From an uncultured Hyphomicrobiaceae bacterium (lineage in GTDB: Bacteria > Pseudomonadota > Alphaproteobacteria > Rhizobiales > CAMYJA01), in assembly GCA_947258705.1 (NCBI GenBank), contig CAMYJA010000002.1:246478-310477 (forward strand): a stretch of DNA of 64,000 bases. Reading direction: 5' to 3'. The notes below the pieces were generated by a model that saw only the letters and a list, made by a program, of their open reading frames with translations, ran no database searches and was not told where the DNA came from. Shown here one piece after another: positions 18,049 to 27,564 of this stretch. Positions within the stretch are counted from its first letter, which is position 1; each line of letters opens with the position of its first letter. The position numbers were made by a program, and so were the translations under genes.

Positions 18049-18621
18049 ATGCACGTTTCGGCGAGACAACAAGGTGTTCACGGGCGATCAAAGCTATGTG
18101 AGCGGAATATTGCCATGATCGACGGGCTCAACCCGGCACGCTCAACAGGCGTGCTCAGATATGGCGGACGGAATATGCCCTGTACGCTCGGCCGGGGTGG
18201 GCGGCGGGCGATCAAACGCGAAGGCGATGGCGCCACGCCCGCCGGGCTTTGGCCGATACGTGAAATCCTTTATCGAGCGGACCGCATGAGACGGCTCAGG
18301 ACGAAATTGCCCCTGCGCGTAATCCGGCCCGATGATGCCTGGTGCGATGTTGCGGGCGACCCGAATTACAACCGCGCCGTCAGACTGCCATATGCGACGC
18401 TCGACGAACGCCTATGGCGGGACGATCATCTTTACGACATTATCGCCGTGCTCGGATATAATGATTTTCCGCGCGTCCAGGGGCTCGGCAGCGCCATTTT
18501 CATGCATGGAATGAGGCCGGGCATGTTGCCCACGGCGGGATGCATCGGTCTGGAACTTGGCGGCCTGAGGCGGCTTCTGGAACTGGCCGACCCGCCCAAT
18601 TGGATCCGTATCGCGATTTAA
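18049..18621 (+). CDS. L,D-transpeptidase (YkuD) family protein
   Basis: The C-terminal half shows the YkuD catalytic signature HGMRPGMLPTAGCIGLE, with His and the nucleophilic Cys. The N-terminal part has CTLGRGGRRAIKREGDGATPAG. YkuD enzymes form 3-3 crosslinks or attach proteins to peptidoglycan. No signal peptide is visible in the 190 aa, which is usual for this compact subgroup whose location is uncertain. An internal ATG at 18115 is a possible alternative start. Confidence 0.87.
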   Translation: MHVSARQQGVHGRSKLCERNIAMIDGLNPARSTGVLRYGGRNMPCTLGRGGRRAIKREGDGATPAGLWPIREILYRADRMRRLRTKLPLRVIRPDDAWCDVAGDPNYNRAVRLPYATLDERLWRDDHLYDIIAVLGYNDFPRVQGLGSAIFMHGMRPGMLPTAGCIGLELGGLRRLLELADPPNWIRIAI

Positions 18622-18642
18622 TTCAAGATCGAACCGCGGGTT

Positions 18643-19437
18643 TCAACGCATCCGGCGCGGGTTCATATAGAGGTCGGTCTCCTGGGATTCGAGCTTGGGT
18701 ATGACCTTGCCGTCATACATGTCATCGACCAGGTCCTCGATATGATGACGGCAGTCGATATTGAATTTCAACATGCCGCAGAAGATCTGAAGGGTCGTAT
18801 TCAGTTCCTTGCAGGCATGTTCCTTGTCGACCCAGCATTTCCATTTACCGCCGATGTTCAGGACCTTGCCGTTGAGATGACCGACTTTTTGCTTGTGCTC
18901 ATCATATAGGGTGAAATCGTCGCCGATATTGATCCAGTCCTGCTTCAGGCGGTAAAAGCGCGGCTTGCCGTCGATCAGCAGGAAAAACGAAAAGGCTTCA
19001 GGCGCACCGGGCCATTTGTAGGCCGAGCGCTCCATCTGCACCAGTTGATCATGACCGGCGAGATTGATGCTGAACGCCGTTACGGGAAATCCGCCGGCGC
19101 CATGTGTGAGCTGCACGGACCGGCCGAGCATCAGGTCCATGGTTGCGCGCCAGTTCATTTCGTCGGTGAACTGTTTGATCACCAGGCGCTTTTCCATGCC
19201 CGAATTCTTTTTCCAGAGCTCCTTGCGATAGGCGATGAGCCCGGTCTTTTCACCGTTCTCCTTGATCGCGGCGTAAACGTCCATGTCTTTGGTGAACTGG
19301 CGGGATTTCGCCCGGTGGCGGCTGTGCTGATAGATGCCTATTTCCGTGGTGTTGAGATTGGTCACCCAGAGATCGACTTCAAAATATTGATACCGGTCCT
19401 TATTGCTCAGCTTTTTCTTCTTGTCTTGTTCGGACAT
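18643..19437 (-). CDS. Hypothetical protein with Tubby/LURP-one-like C-terminal features
   Basis: The 264-aa soluble protein starts with a lysine-rich segment (DKKKKLSNKDRY). The region FFLLIDGKPRFYRLKQDW followed by FTLYDEHKQKVGHLNGKV has the strand pattern of LURP-one/Tubby-like barrels, which bind phospholipids in other organisms. The rest is unassigned. It is convergent with the YkuD gene. The family link is a visual impression, not a search result. Confidence 0.6.
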   Translation of the reverse strand: MSEQDKKKKLSNKDRYQYFEVDLWVTNLNTTEIGIYQHSRHRAKSRQFTKDMDVYAAIKENGEKTGLIAYRKELWKKNSGMEKRLVIKQFTDEMNWRATMDLMLGRSVQLTHGAGGFPVTAFSINLAGHDQLVQMERSAYKWPGAPEAFSFFLLIDGKPRFYRLKQDWINIGDDFTLYDEHKQKVGHLNGKVLNIGGKWKCWVDKEHACKELNTTLQIFCGMLKFNIDCRHHIEDLVDDMYDGKVIPKLESQETDLYMNPRRMR

Positions 19438-19548
19438 ACCCGCTCTCCCGATTTATCAAATGCCTTAAAGGCTCGAATCAAGGTCTGCAGAATAGCATTT
19501 GGGGTAAAATTCACAGCCTTAGGGAGCAAACAAGCTTTGGATAACTTC

Positions 19549-20256
19549 TCAATTTTTTGCACCGGCCGCTGTTATCTGCCGTGCTCCAAATATGGCCGAC
19601 CCAATGCGAATATGGGTGGTGTCAAAATGGATCGCCTTTTCGAAATCCGAACTCATGCCCATGCTGAGGCCCTTCAGCCCCAGTTCGCCTGCGCGTTTTG
19701 CCAGAAAGGCGAAATGCACGCCCGGCTCCTCGTCAATGGGCGGAATACACATCAGGCCGTCGATGGGCAATTTGAGCTCATCGCGGCAAAGGGCGTAAAA
19801 TTCATCGAGATCACCGGGTAGAACGCCCGCTCTCTGGGGTTCCTCGCCGGTGTTGACCTGAATGAAGAGACGAAGTTTCTTGTCCGCCTTCGCCATTTCA
19901 CTGGCGATGGCACGGGCGATTTTCGGCCGGTCGATGGTGTGGATGGCATCAAACAGCGCCACCGCATCCCTGGCCTTGTTCGATTGAAGCGGACCGATGA
20001 GGTGAAGCTCCACATCGGGGAATTCCTCTTTCAAACCGGGCCATTTACCTTGCGCCTCCTGGACCCTGTTTTCACCGAATATTCTGTGTCCCGCCTGCAG
20101 CACGGGGCGGATGGCGTCCGCGTCGAAGGTTTTGCTGACCGCGATGAGGGTGATGTCAGCGGAGTTGCGGTTTGCTTCGCGTGCGCGATCGGCAATTCTT
20201 GCCTTTACATTATCGAGGTCGTGACCCGGATGCGCGGCGGTGTCTTGATCGGTCAT
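19549..20256 (-). CDS. PLP homeostasis protein, YggS/PLPBP family
   Basis: A single-domain TIM-barrel protein of 235 aa from ATG 20256. The PLP lysine lies in LIAVSKTFDADAIRPV. Further signatures are FGENRVQEAQGKWP, LHLIGPLQSNKARDAV, HTIDRPKIARAI and LSMGMSSDFEKAI. The family maintains free pyridoxal phosphate and has no known enzymatic turnover. An upstream in-frame extension is out of family. It diverges from leuS. Confidence 0.93.
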   Translation of the reverse strand: MTDQDTAAHPGHDLDNVKARIADRAREANRNSADITLIAVSKTFDADAIRPVLQAGHRIFGENRVQEAQGKWPGLKEEFPDVELHLIGPLQSNKARDAVALFDAIHTIDRPKIARAIASEMAKADKKLRLFIQVNTGEEPQRAGVLPGDLDEFYALCRDELKLPIDGLMCIPPIDEEPGVHFAFLAKRAGELGLKGLSMGMSSDFEKAIHFDTTHIRIGSAIFGARQITAAGAKN

Positions 20257-20462
20257 GTTTTGTCTGCTCAAATCCCTTCCTTGCCGAGCCCTGGGCATAG
20301 CATAATTTACCAATGGCTGCCTCGCGCAAATTATCAGACGCCTTGTGGCGCCTGTCTTCGCGCTAATAGCCGGTAAGGCTTGACCCACAGACTGATTTCG
20401 TAGACCTATACGCAACCAATTTTGACCTATGAATTAATTCCGGCTGGAGTCCGATAATCACC

Positions 20463-23069
20463 ATGGCGGCTGAACGCTATAACGCACCCGAACGCGAAGC
20501 GCATTGGCAGAAGATCTGGGATGAGCGCGAGGTTTTCCGCGCTGACGGCGCGGACAGCCGGCCGAAATATTATGTCCTCGAAATGTTCCCCTATCCGTCG
20601 GGGCGCATCCATATGGGGCATGTGCGCAATTATGCCATGGGCGACGTGGTTGCGCGCTACAAGCGGGCCAAGGGATTTAACGTTCTGCACCCGATGGGCT
20701 GGGACGCCTTCGGCATGCCGGCCGAAAATGCCGCCCTCAAGAACAAGATCCATCCCGGCGACTGGACCTATGACAATATCGCCGTCATGCGCGATCAGCT
20801 CAAATCCATGGGCCTGTCGCTCGACTGGTCGCGCGAGTTCGCCACTTGCGATCCCGAATATTACGCCCAGCAGCAGAAACTCTTTCTCGACTTTCTCAAT
20901 GAGGGGCTTGTCTACCGCAAGAAAAGCAAGGTCAACTGGGATCCTGTCGACCACACGGTGCTCGCCAATGAACAGGTGATCGATGGCCGGGGCTGGCGGT
21001 CTGGCGCGCTCGTCGAGCATCGAGAGCTGACCCAATGGTTCATGAAAATCACCGCCTTTGCCGATGATCTTCTCGACAGCCTGGAGGGGCTCGAACGCTG
21101 GCCTGAAAAAGTGCGGACCATGCAGGCCAACTGGATCGGCCGCAGCCACGGGCTCATGATGAATTTCGATCTTGGCGGCCGCAAGCTGCCGAAGAAGTTT
21201 TCAACGCTCGATGTATTCACCACCCGCCCGGACACCATATTCGGGGCGAGCTTTCTCGGCCTGTCTCCGGATCATCCTTTGGCGGCTCATCTCGCGAAGA
21301 ATTCCAAAAAGCTCGCTGCCTTCATTGAAGACTGCCAGAAGACGGGAACGACGGAAGAGGAAGTCGAGACAGCGGATAAGAAGGGATTCGATACCGGCCT
21401 GACGGCGCGGCACCCGTTTGCGGAGGGTGTGGAGCTGCCGGTCTATGTGGCCAATTTCATACTCATGGGTTACGGCACCGGCGCCATATTCGGCTGTCCG
21501 GCCCATGATCAGCGCGATCTCGACTTCGCCCGCAAATACAAGCTCAAAGTGACGCCGGTCGTGCTGCCCGAGGGCGAGGACGCTATGAGCTATGAAATCG
21601 GCGACGAGGCCTATACGGGGCCGGGGCGGCTTGCCAATTCCGCTTTTCTCGACGGCATGAGCATCGAGAACGCGAAGAACGAAATCGCAACCCGGATGGA
21701 AAATGCCGGTCGTGGCAAACGCCAGGTGAACTATCGCCTGCGCGACTGGGGCGTGTCGCGGCAACGCTATTGGGGCTGTCCGATCCCGGTCATACATTGC
21801 GAGAAATGCGATGTGGTGCCGGTGCCCGTCGAAGACCTTCCGGTCAGGCTTCCCGACGATGTTTCTTTTGACCAGCCCGGCAATCCGCTCGACCGGCACC
21901 CGAGCTGGAAAGATGTCGCCTGCCCGAAATGCGGCGGCGCGGCGCGGCGCGAGACGGACACCTGCGACACCTTTGTCGACTCGTCCTGGTATTACGCGCG
22001 GTTCTGCTCGCCGCATGCAACTGAGCCGGTCGATCCCGAGGCCGCCCGGTACTGGCTGCCGGTCGATCAATATATCGGCGGCATCGAGCACGCCATTCTG
22101 CACCTTCTCTATTCGCGCTTTTTTACCCGCGCCATGCAGGCCACCGGCCATATCGACCTCAAGGAGCCGTTCGCCGGTCTTTTCACCCAGGGCATGGTCA
22201 ATCATGAAACCTACAAGGGTGCGGACGGTGCCTGGCTCAGCCCGAATGAGGTGCGTATCGAGGGCGAAGGCGCCCAACGGCGCGCCACGCATGTGGACAG
22301 CGGCGCGGCGGTTGAAATCGGCCATGTCGAGAAAATGTCGAAATCAAAGTTCAACACCGTCGATCCATCGGATATTCTCGGCCATTACGGCGCCGATACC
22401 GCGCGCTGGTTCATGCTCTCCGACAGCCCGCCCGAACGGGACGTGCAGTGGACGGAAAGCGGCATTGAAGGAGCATGGCGGTTCCAGCAGCGGATTTGGC
22501 GGCTGATCCACGATATTCTCGAAAAAACGGGCGGGCGCGGCGCATTGGGCCAAAAAGAGCCCGAAAACATGGGTAAAGTGGCTCTGGACATTCACCGGGC
22601 CGCCCAAAAGGCGCTGCATCAGGTGTCTGAAAACATTGAAAATTTGCGTTTCAACCGCGCCGTTGCGCATATATACGAGTTCACCAATATGCTCGGATCA
22701 GTGATAAGCGAAACCGATGACGGGCTTGATTGGGCGCTCAGGGAAGGCGCCGAGTTTCTCGTTCAAATGCTCGGTCCGATGATGCCGCACCTGGCGGAAG
22801 AGTGCTGGGAGAGGCTTGGATACAACACTTTACTGGCAGAACAGCCCTGGCCGGCGGTAAATAAGGCTTTGCTCGTTGACGAAACAATCAAGATTGCCGT
22901 ACAGGTTAATGGTAAAAGACGTGACGAGCTTGAAATTGCCAGAGATGCAGCCAAAGAAGATATTGAGGCTGCGGCGTTGAAACTCGATAATGTCGTACGG
23001 GCACTGGAAGGGCGCACAATCAAGAAAGTGATTGTCGTGCCGCAGAGGATCGTCAATGTTGTTGCGTAA
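20463..23069 (+). CDS. leuS: Leucyl-tRNA synthetase
   Basis: LeuS charges tRNA-Leu. The 868-aa protein has the class I HIGH motif as HMGHVRNY (within [21 protein letters not shown]), the CP1 editing domain with [10 protein letters not shown], zinc-knuckle-like CxxC pairs (HCEKC, CPKCGG), and [12 protein letters not shown] as KMSKS. A C-terminal [14 protein letters not shown] domain closes the protein. It leads a leuS-lptE-holA operon and overlaps lptE by 14 bp. Confidence 0.98.
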   Translation: MAAERYNAPEREAHWQKIWDEREVFRADGADSRPKYYVLEMFPYPSGRIHMGHVRNYAMGDVVARYKRAKGFNVLHPMGWDAFGMPAENAALKNKIHPGDWTYDNIAVMRDQLKSMGLSLDWSREFATCDPEYYAQQQKLFLDFLNEGLVYRKKSKVNWDPVDHTVLANEQVIDGRGWRSGALVEHRELTQWFMKITAFADDLLDSLEGLERWPEKVRTMQANWIGRSHGLMMNFDLGGRKLPKKFSTLDVFTTRPDTIFGASFLGLSPDHPLAAHLAKNSKKLAAFIEDCQKTGTTEEEVETADKKGFDTGLTARHPFAEGVELPVYVANFILMGYGTGAIFGCPAHDQRDLDFARKYKLKVTPVVLPEGEDAMSYEIGDEAYTGPGRLANSAFLDGMSIENAKNEIATRMENAGRGKRQVNYRLRDWGVSRQRYWGCPIPVIHCEKCDVVPVPVEDLPVRLPDDVSFDQPGNPLDRHPSWKDVACPKCGGAARRETDTCDTFVDSSWYYARFCSPHATEPVDPEAARYWLPVDQYIGGIEHAILHLLYSRFFTRAMQATGHIDLKEPFAGLFTQGMVNHETYKGADGAWLSPNEVRIEGEGAQRRATHVDSGAAVEIGHVEKMSKSKFNTVDPSDILGHYGADTARWFMLSDSPPERDVQWTESGIEGAWRFQQRIWRLIHDILEKTGGRGALGQKEPENMGKVALDIHRAAQKALHQVSENIENLRFNRAVAHIYEFTNMLGSVISETDDGLDWALREGAEFLVQMLGPMMPHLAEECWERLGYNTLLAEQPWPAVNKALLVDETIKIAVQVNGKRRDELEIARDAAKEDIEAAALKLDNVVRALEGRTIKKVIVVPQRIVNVVA

Positions 23070-23616
23070 CGGACATCGCCGATTTTGGCAGGCGCCCCGC
23101 CTCACCCGGGTGGGTGTGGTTCTGGCGCTTCTGATGAGCACGTCCTTGCTGAGCGCATGCGGTGGCAATGGCTTTCAGCCTCTCTACGGACCGACTTCCA
23201 ATGGCAGCACTGTACAGGATGAGCTGGCTGCGATCGACATCATCCCCATTCCGGGCCGCGTCGGTCAGGTTCTTCGCAACGAACTTATCTTCAAGACCAC
23301 GGGCGGCGATCACGCGCGGGCGTCAGAATACAGGCTTGAAATCGCGGTGCGCGAATCCGTGGCAACCCAGCTCGTACAACGGGACGCCGATGCGCAGGGC
23401 GGCACATTCGCCCTCGACGCCAAGTTCAAACTCATCCGCATCTCCGATGAGGCGGTTGTGCTTGAAGGCAATGATCATACACGCGCGGCCTATCAGCGGT
23501 TCAACGAGATTCTCTCCAATGTGCGCGCGCGCCGGGACGCGGAAAACCGGGCAGCGAAACATATGGCCGATTCACTGAGAACCCGGCTGGCCGCCTACCT
23601 TGCAAGCGCAGCCTGA
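23056..23616 (+). CDS. lptE: LPS-assembly lipoprotein LptE
   Basis: The 186-aa precursor has a signal peptide with lipobox LLSAC, then GFQPLYG, the typical LptE opening after the acylated cysteine. A mixed alpha/beta body ends with [37 protein letters not shown]. LptE is the plug of the LptD outer-membrane translocon. ATG 23056 overlaps the leuS end; an in-frame GTG at 23032 is less likely. It lies between leuS and holA, as in other Alphaproteobacteria. Confidence 0.9.
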   Translation: MLLRNGHRRFWQAPRLTRVGVVLALLMSTSLLSACGGNGFQPLYGPTSNGSTVQDELAAIDIIPIPGRVGQVLRNELIFKTTGGDHARASEYRLEIAVRESVATQLVQRDADAQGGTFALDAKFKLIRISDEAVVLEGNDHTRAAYQRFNEILSNVRARRDAENRAAKHMADSLRTRLAAYLASAA

Positions 23617-23644
23617 CACTCCCTTTTACCGGATGGTCGATTAG

Positions 23645-24667
23645 ATGGTCGCAATCAAAGCGCATCAGGCCGGAAATTTCCTGAAAAAATTAGATCCCCG
23701 CTACAAGGCGCTGCTTTTCTACGGCTCCGATGCCGGGCTGATTTCCGAGCGTGCGCGCGATGCCGTGCGCTTCGCCATGGGCACGGATGGCGAGGCGGGC
23801 GAGACGATCCGCCTTCATGACGAGGATATCTCGGCCGATCCGGACCGTCTTGCGGTCGAGCTTCAGACCATACCGATGTTCGGCGGACGTAAAATCGTGC
23901 ACGCCAGCATGGGGCGGCGGATGGCTGCTTCTCTGGCGGACGCGCTTTCAGAGCCCGAGCACCTTGAAAGCTTCCTTGTGGTCGAGGCCGGCAATCTCAA
24001 GCCATCGGACAAGATTCGCAAGATTTTCGAGGGCGCCGCATCGACGGCGGCAATCGCGTGTTTCGCCGACGATGCGCGGGATCTCGCCTCGGTGGCCCTT
24101 GAGGTTCTCGGAGCGCGCGGCATCAGCATTTCCAAAGACGTTCAGGACTATCTGGTCGCGCGGCTGGGCAGCGACCGGGCGCTATCGCGTCAGGAGATCG
24201 AGAAACTCGCCCTTTATGCGGACGGTCAGGCCGAGGTCACGATCGAAGACGTGGATGCCATCGTCGGCGACGCATCCGAGCAGGCGCTCGACAAGGTCGC
24301 GATTGCGGCCGCGCTCGGTCAGGCGGGCCGCGCCGTGCGCGAGTTCGACCGCTCTGTTGCCGCGGGCCTCGCGCCCCAGGCCATCGCGCTTGGCGTGCAG
24401 CGGCATTTCATGCGGCTTTACCGAATCCAGCTCGCCCTTGGAGAAAAAGGCTCGCTCAAGGCGGCTTTTAAAATGGCGCGGCCGCCGGTGCATTTCAAAC
24501 TCGAGGGCTCGTTTACGCAACAATGCAAGAACTGGCCGCTGGCCCGGCTCGCGCGGGCCAACACGCTCATCCAGGCCGCCATCAAGCGGGCGCGGACCAC
24601 CCCTCAGACGGAACGCATTGTTTCCGAGCGGCTGCTCATCGAGCTGGCGCGCATGGTGGCGCGTTGA
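23645..24667 (+). CDS. holA: DNA polymerase III delta subunit
   Basis: HolA is the clamp-opening subunit of the clamp loader. The 340-aa protein has the divergent AAA+ fold of the family: LLFYGSDAGLISERARD at the N-terminus, TIPMFGGRKIVHAS, LVVEAGNLKPSDKIRK, and the C-terminal collar helices with RLSRQEIEKLALY-like sequence. It lies directly after lptE. Confidence 0.92.
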   Translation: MVAIKAHQAGNFLKKLDPRYKALLFYGSDAGLISERARDAVRFAMGTDGEAGETIRLHDEDISADPDRLAVELQTIPMFGGRKIVHASMGRRMAASLADALSEPEHLESFLVVEAGNLKPSDKIRKIFEGAASTAAIACFADDARDLASVALEVLGARGISISKDVQDYLVARLGSDRALSRQEIEKLALYADGQAEVTIEDVDAIVGDASEQALDKVAIAAALGQAGRAVREFDRSVAAGLAPQAIALGVQRHFMRLYRIQLALGEKGSLKAAFKMARPPVHFKLEGSFTQQCKNWPLARLARANTLIQAAIKRARTTPQTERIVSERLLIELARMVAR

Positions 24668-24738
24668 AATCAACTCATAGCATGTTAATTGTATACACCT
24701 CTGATCTGGGCCACAGCCAAAGCAACTATACCGATTTG

Positions 24739-24860
24739 CCCACGCAGGTGGGTATCCAAGCAACCCTCAAATGGCGGGACGCTTGTGTGTCAAACGCGCA
24801 GAACAACAATTGATTCCAAGCGCCTGCCGATGGTTGCTTAGGCACCCGCCTACGCGGGTG
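24739..24860. repeat. Inverted-repeat intergenic element
   Basis: The left arm (24739-24768) and right arm (24832-24860) are imperfect inverted copies; both carry an AAGCAACC core and a CCCACGCAGGTGGGT/CACCCGCCTACGCGGGTG hairpin. The roughly 120-bp element has no coding frame and looks like a short MITE/REP-type repeat between holA and the VOC-family gene. Confidence 0.6.
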
Positions 24861-24943
24861 AGACGAAAATGTGTTAGCTGATCTGGTACGAATAATTGGG
24901 GCGTTGGGGACAAGTGTAAAGTTTTTCAAGGGAGATCGACTAG

Positions 24944-25300
24944 ATGGCCGACAAGCACCAGGACAGGACCATCGATTATATAGAGTTCAATGTCAGCGAC
25001 ATTACCCGCTCCAAGGAATTTTACGGCTCGGCCTTCGGATGGACGTTCACCGATTACGGCCCGGATTATTGCGAATTTTCGGATGGCCGGATGAAGGGCG
25101 GCTTCGCGGCGGGCGGCGCGGTCGAAACCGGCGGACCGCTCATTGTCCTTTATGGCGAGGACCTCGCGGCCACGCAGACGCGGATCGAGGAAGCAGGCGG
25201 CAGGATCGTCAAACCGATATTCGAATTTCCCGGCGGCCGGCGCTTTCACTTCACCGATCCAGATGGCCATGAGCTCGCGGTGTGGAGCGAGAATGACTAG
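24944..25300 (+). CDS. VOC (glyoxalase/bleomycin-resistance fold) family protein
   Basis: A small 118-aa protein with the paired beta-alpha-beta-beta-beta modules. Signatures are IDYIEFNVSDITRSKEFYGSAFGWTF, then GGFAAGG, and HFTDPDGHELAVWS carrying the C-terminal metal-binding His/Glu pattern. Substrate is unknown; many relatives of this length are annotated only as VOC-family. A GGGAGA site precedes the ATG. Its stop codon lies inside the first of four palindromes. Confidence 0.85.
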   Translation: MADKHQDRTIDYIEFNVSDITRSKEFYGSAFGWTFTDYGPDYCEFSDGRMKGGFAAGGAVETGGPLIVLYGEDLAATQTRIEEAGGRIVKPIFEFPGGRRFHFTDPDGHELAVWSEND

Positions 25301-25344
25301 TCATTTGTGACTAGTCACATGTGATTAGTCACATTGACTAGTCA
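25294..25344. repeat. Four tandem TGACTAGTCA palindromes
   Basis: TGACTAGTCA occurs at 25294-25303, 25308-25317 and 25335-25344, with one variant TGATTAGTCA at 25322-25331. Centres are 14, 14 and 13 bp apart. The first copy contains the TAG stop of the VOC gene. There is no T run, so this is not a plain terminator. Confidence 0.85.
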
Positions 25345-25382
25345 ATGAGGCGGGGTTCGGGGATCACATCCAGTCCCCCTAC

Positions 25383-25515
25383 TCCGTCATGGCCGCGGAG
25401 GCGGCCATCCATTTCACCTCGCTAAAAGAGTGGCGTACCGGAAGTTTCTATACCGGTCACCAAGACGATGGCCGGATGGATTCCTGGCATCTGGATGCCC
25501 TGCGCAGGAATGACG
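25383..25515. repeat. Degenerate inverted-repeat element
   Basis: The left end (CCGTCATGGCCGCGGAGGC) and the reverse complement of the right end (CGTCATTCCTGCGCAGGGC) are related, with both arms continuing to CATCC. An inner hairpin ACCGG/CCGGT lies at 25437-25457. This type of GC-rich intergenic palindrome is frequent in alphaproteobacterial genomes. No gene is seen here. Confidence 0.5.
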
Positions 25516-25578
25516 TGTGAGACAGGCAATCGCGGGCAGCATTCCGTTGCCGGCTTATTCAGGTTGAACAGTATTTTG

Positions 25579-26460
25579 CTACCCGCCCGTCAGGCGCTTC
25601 TTGAGATAATCGAGCTGGTCGAAATTGCCGTATTTGATCATGAGATAACCGCTTTCGCCGGAGCCCGGTTTGATTTCCGCCTGCAGGCCGAGGGCGTCGG
25701 TCACCTCGCGCTCGAAAGCGCGGGTGTCGGCATCCTTTTTCGGGCCTTTGCGTTTCGCCGTGGATACGTTTTTGGTATCGCGGGCCTGCACCATCGCCTC
25801 GACATCGCGCACGCTCAGGCCTTTTTCGACAATATTCCGGGCTATGGCTTCGGCGTCGGCGCGGCCGATGAGGGGCCGCGCGTGCCCCGCGCTCAAGCGG
25901 CCTTCACGGATAAAGACCTGCACGGGTTCGGGCAGTTTCAAAAGGCGCAATGTGTTGGCCAAATGGCTGCGGCTCTTGCCGATGGTCTGAGCCAGATCCT
26001 CCTGGGTGTACTCATAACGGTCGACCAGTTCCTGATAGCCGAGCGCCTCTTCGAGCGGGTTGAGGTCGGCGCGCTGGACGTTTTCGATAATCGCCAGCTC
26101 CAGAACTTCGCGGTCGTCGAGATCCCGGACAATGACCGGAATGCGCAGGACGCCCGCTTTCTGGGCCGCGCGCCAGCGGCGTTCGCCCGCGACGATTTCA
26201 TAATCGGACGGCAGGCCCTTGACGGGCCGCACGATAAGCGGCTGGACCAGCCCTTTTTCATGAATGGAATTGGCCAGCTCTTCGAGATCGTCCTCGCGAA
26301 ATGTCTGGCGCGGATTGAGCGCGCTCGGCCGCACCTGCTCGACCGCGACCACGCGCTGCTCTCCTTCAAGGGGGAGTTTTTGCGTCGTGTTGGCCGGTTC
26401 GCCGATCAATGATGCAAGGCCGCGTCCGAGCCTCGCGTTTTTCTGTGCTGCTGATGCCAT
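25579..26460 (-). CDS. parB: Chromosome partitioning protein ParB
   Basis: ParB is a CTP-dependent DNA clamp that loads at parS and spreads. The 293-aa protein has the N-terminal RGLASL segment, the CTPase/ParB-N box with VAGERRWRAAQKAG, the helix-turn-helix YTQEDLAQTIGKSRSHLANTLRLLKLP, SAGHARPLIG, and the C-terminal dimer domain. Three parS sites lie 1.7 to 5.7 kb away. It is downstream of parA in the same direction. Confidence 0.97.
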   Translation of the reverse strand: MASAAQKNARLGRGLASLIGEPANTTQKLPLEGEQRVVAVEQVRPSALNPRQTFREDDLEELANSIHEKGLVQPLIVRPVKGLPSDYEIVAGERRWRAAQKAGVLRIPVIVRDLDDREVLELAIIENVQRADLNPLEEALGYQELVDRYEYTQEDLAQTIGKSRSHLANTLRLLKLPEPVQVFIREGRLSAGHARPLIGRADAEAIARNIVEKGLSVRDVEAMVQARDTKNVSTAKRKGPKKDADTRAFEREVTDALGLQAEIKPGSGESGYLMIKYGNFDQLDYLKKRLTGG

Positions 26461-26565
26461 TTTTTCCCTCTCGTTTCCCTCTCGAAATTATCCGCGAAAC
26501 CATTCGATCGAAATTATCCGAATTTTGTTTTTAAGCCCCTGCCCGTCCGTACCGTTTTGATCCGG

Positions 26566-27393
26566 CTATGCCGCGCGCAACTCGCGTTCGCGGTCGATGA
26601 CCTCGGACGCCAGCTTGATATAGGCCTTCGATCCCGGACACTCGAGATCGTAAAGCAGGATCGGCTTGCCATGAGACGGCGCCTCCGCCACGCGGATATT
26701 ACGCGGGATGGATGTCTCGTAGACCTTCGGCCCGAAGAAGTTCTTCACCTCATCGGCGACCTCATTTGAAAAATTGGTGCGGCTGTCATGCATGGTCAGC
26801 ACGACGCCGTGGATTTCGAGCGCCGGGTTCAGGGTCGAGCGCACGCCCTCGATGGTGGCGCGCAATTGGGAAATGCCTTCAAGCGCGTAAAATTCGCACT
26901 GCACCGGGACCAGAACCGAATTGGCCGCGACCATGGCGTTAACAGTCAGTGTGCTGAGGGATGGCGGGCAGTCGATCAATATGTAGGTAAAGGGCGGGAT
27001 GTCCGGATGATTGCGCTGTCCTGCGATCAAAGCCATAACGGCATCGCGCATTCGGAAATTGCGGTTCTGCGCCGACAGGATCTCCGCCTCGAGACCGACG
27101 AGATCGGAATTCGCGGGGACAATGAAAAGATTGGCGACGGCCGTCGGCAGGGCCGCCTGGGCGAGGCTGGCGCGGCTCGTCAATATGTCATAGGTGGTGA
27201 TGGTCCGCTCCTGGTCGCTGATGCCAACACCGGTGCTGGCATTGCCCTGCGGATCCATGTCGATAATGAGCACGCGCTCGCCGATGGCCGCCAGCGCGGT
27301 GCCGAGATTGATGGTTGTCGTCGTCTTGCCAACGCCGCCTTTTTGATTGGCGATTGCCAGAACGCGGATATCGTCTTCGATCTGCGAGGTCAT
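26566..27393 (-). CDS. parA: Chromosome partitioning ATPase ParA
   Basis: The 275-aa deviant-Walker ATPase has IANQKGGVGKTTTTINLGTALA, LIIDMDPQGNASTGVG and ILIDCPPSLSTLTVNAM. It drives ParB-parS complexes apart during chromosome segregation. It lies between rsmG and parB in the canonical rsmG-parA-parB order. Confidence 0.98.
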   Translation of the reverse strand: MTSQIEDDIRVLAIANQKGGVGKTTTTINLGTALAAIGERVLIIDMDPQGNASTGVGISDQERTITTYDILTSRASLAQAALPTAVANLFIVPANSDLVGLEAEILSAQNRNFRMRDAVMALIAGQRNHPDIPPFTYILIDCPPSLSTLTVNAMVAANSVLVPVQCEFYALEGISQLRATIEGVRSTLNPALEIHGVVLTMHDSRTNFSNEVADEVKNFFGPKVYETSIPRNIRVAEAPSHGKPILLYDLECPGSKAYIKLASEVIDRERELRAA

Positions 27394-27526
27394 TGCCTTC
27401 GCTCCCTCTTGTGGAACCGTGAATGCGGCCCCGTTAATACAACCCCCCGTATATGTACTCCCGTTAATACGGCTCCGTCACAGACGCCGGACGAGACGGG
27501 TATCAAATCCCGGTATTCAAATTCCA

Positions 27527-27564
27527 GAATCTAAATACGAGAATCTAAATTCCAGAATCTAAAT
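27527..27564. repeat. Three GAATCTAAAT direct repeats at the rsmG stop
   Basis: GAATCTAAAT starts at 27527, 27541 and 27555, exactly 14 bp apart; the middle copy contains the rsmG stop codon and the third encodes part of its C-terminus. Related GAATTC/TTCAAATCC runs lie just upstream (27500-27526). Confidence 0.75.

Noticed and set aside
21201-22325. 374-codon minus-strand frame inside leuS
   Set aside because: Antisense to the catalytic and editing domains of LeuS; no start signal or domain.
25468-26412. 314-codon plus-strand frame over parB
   Set aside because: Antisense to ParB; the minus-strand protein has every ParB motif.
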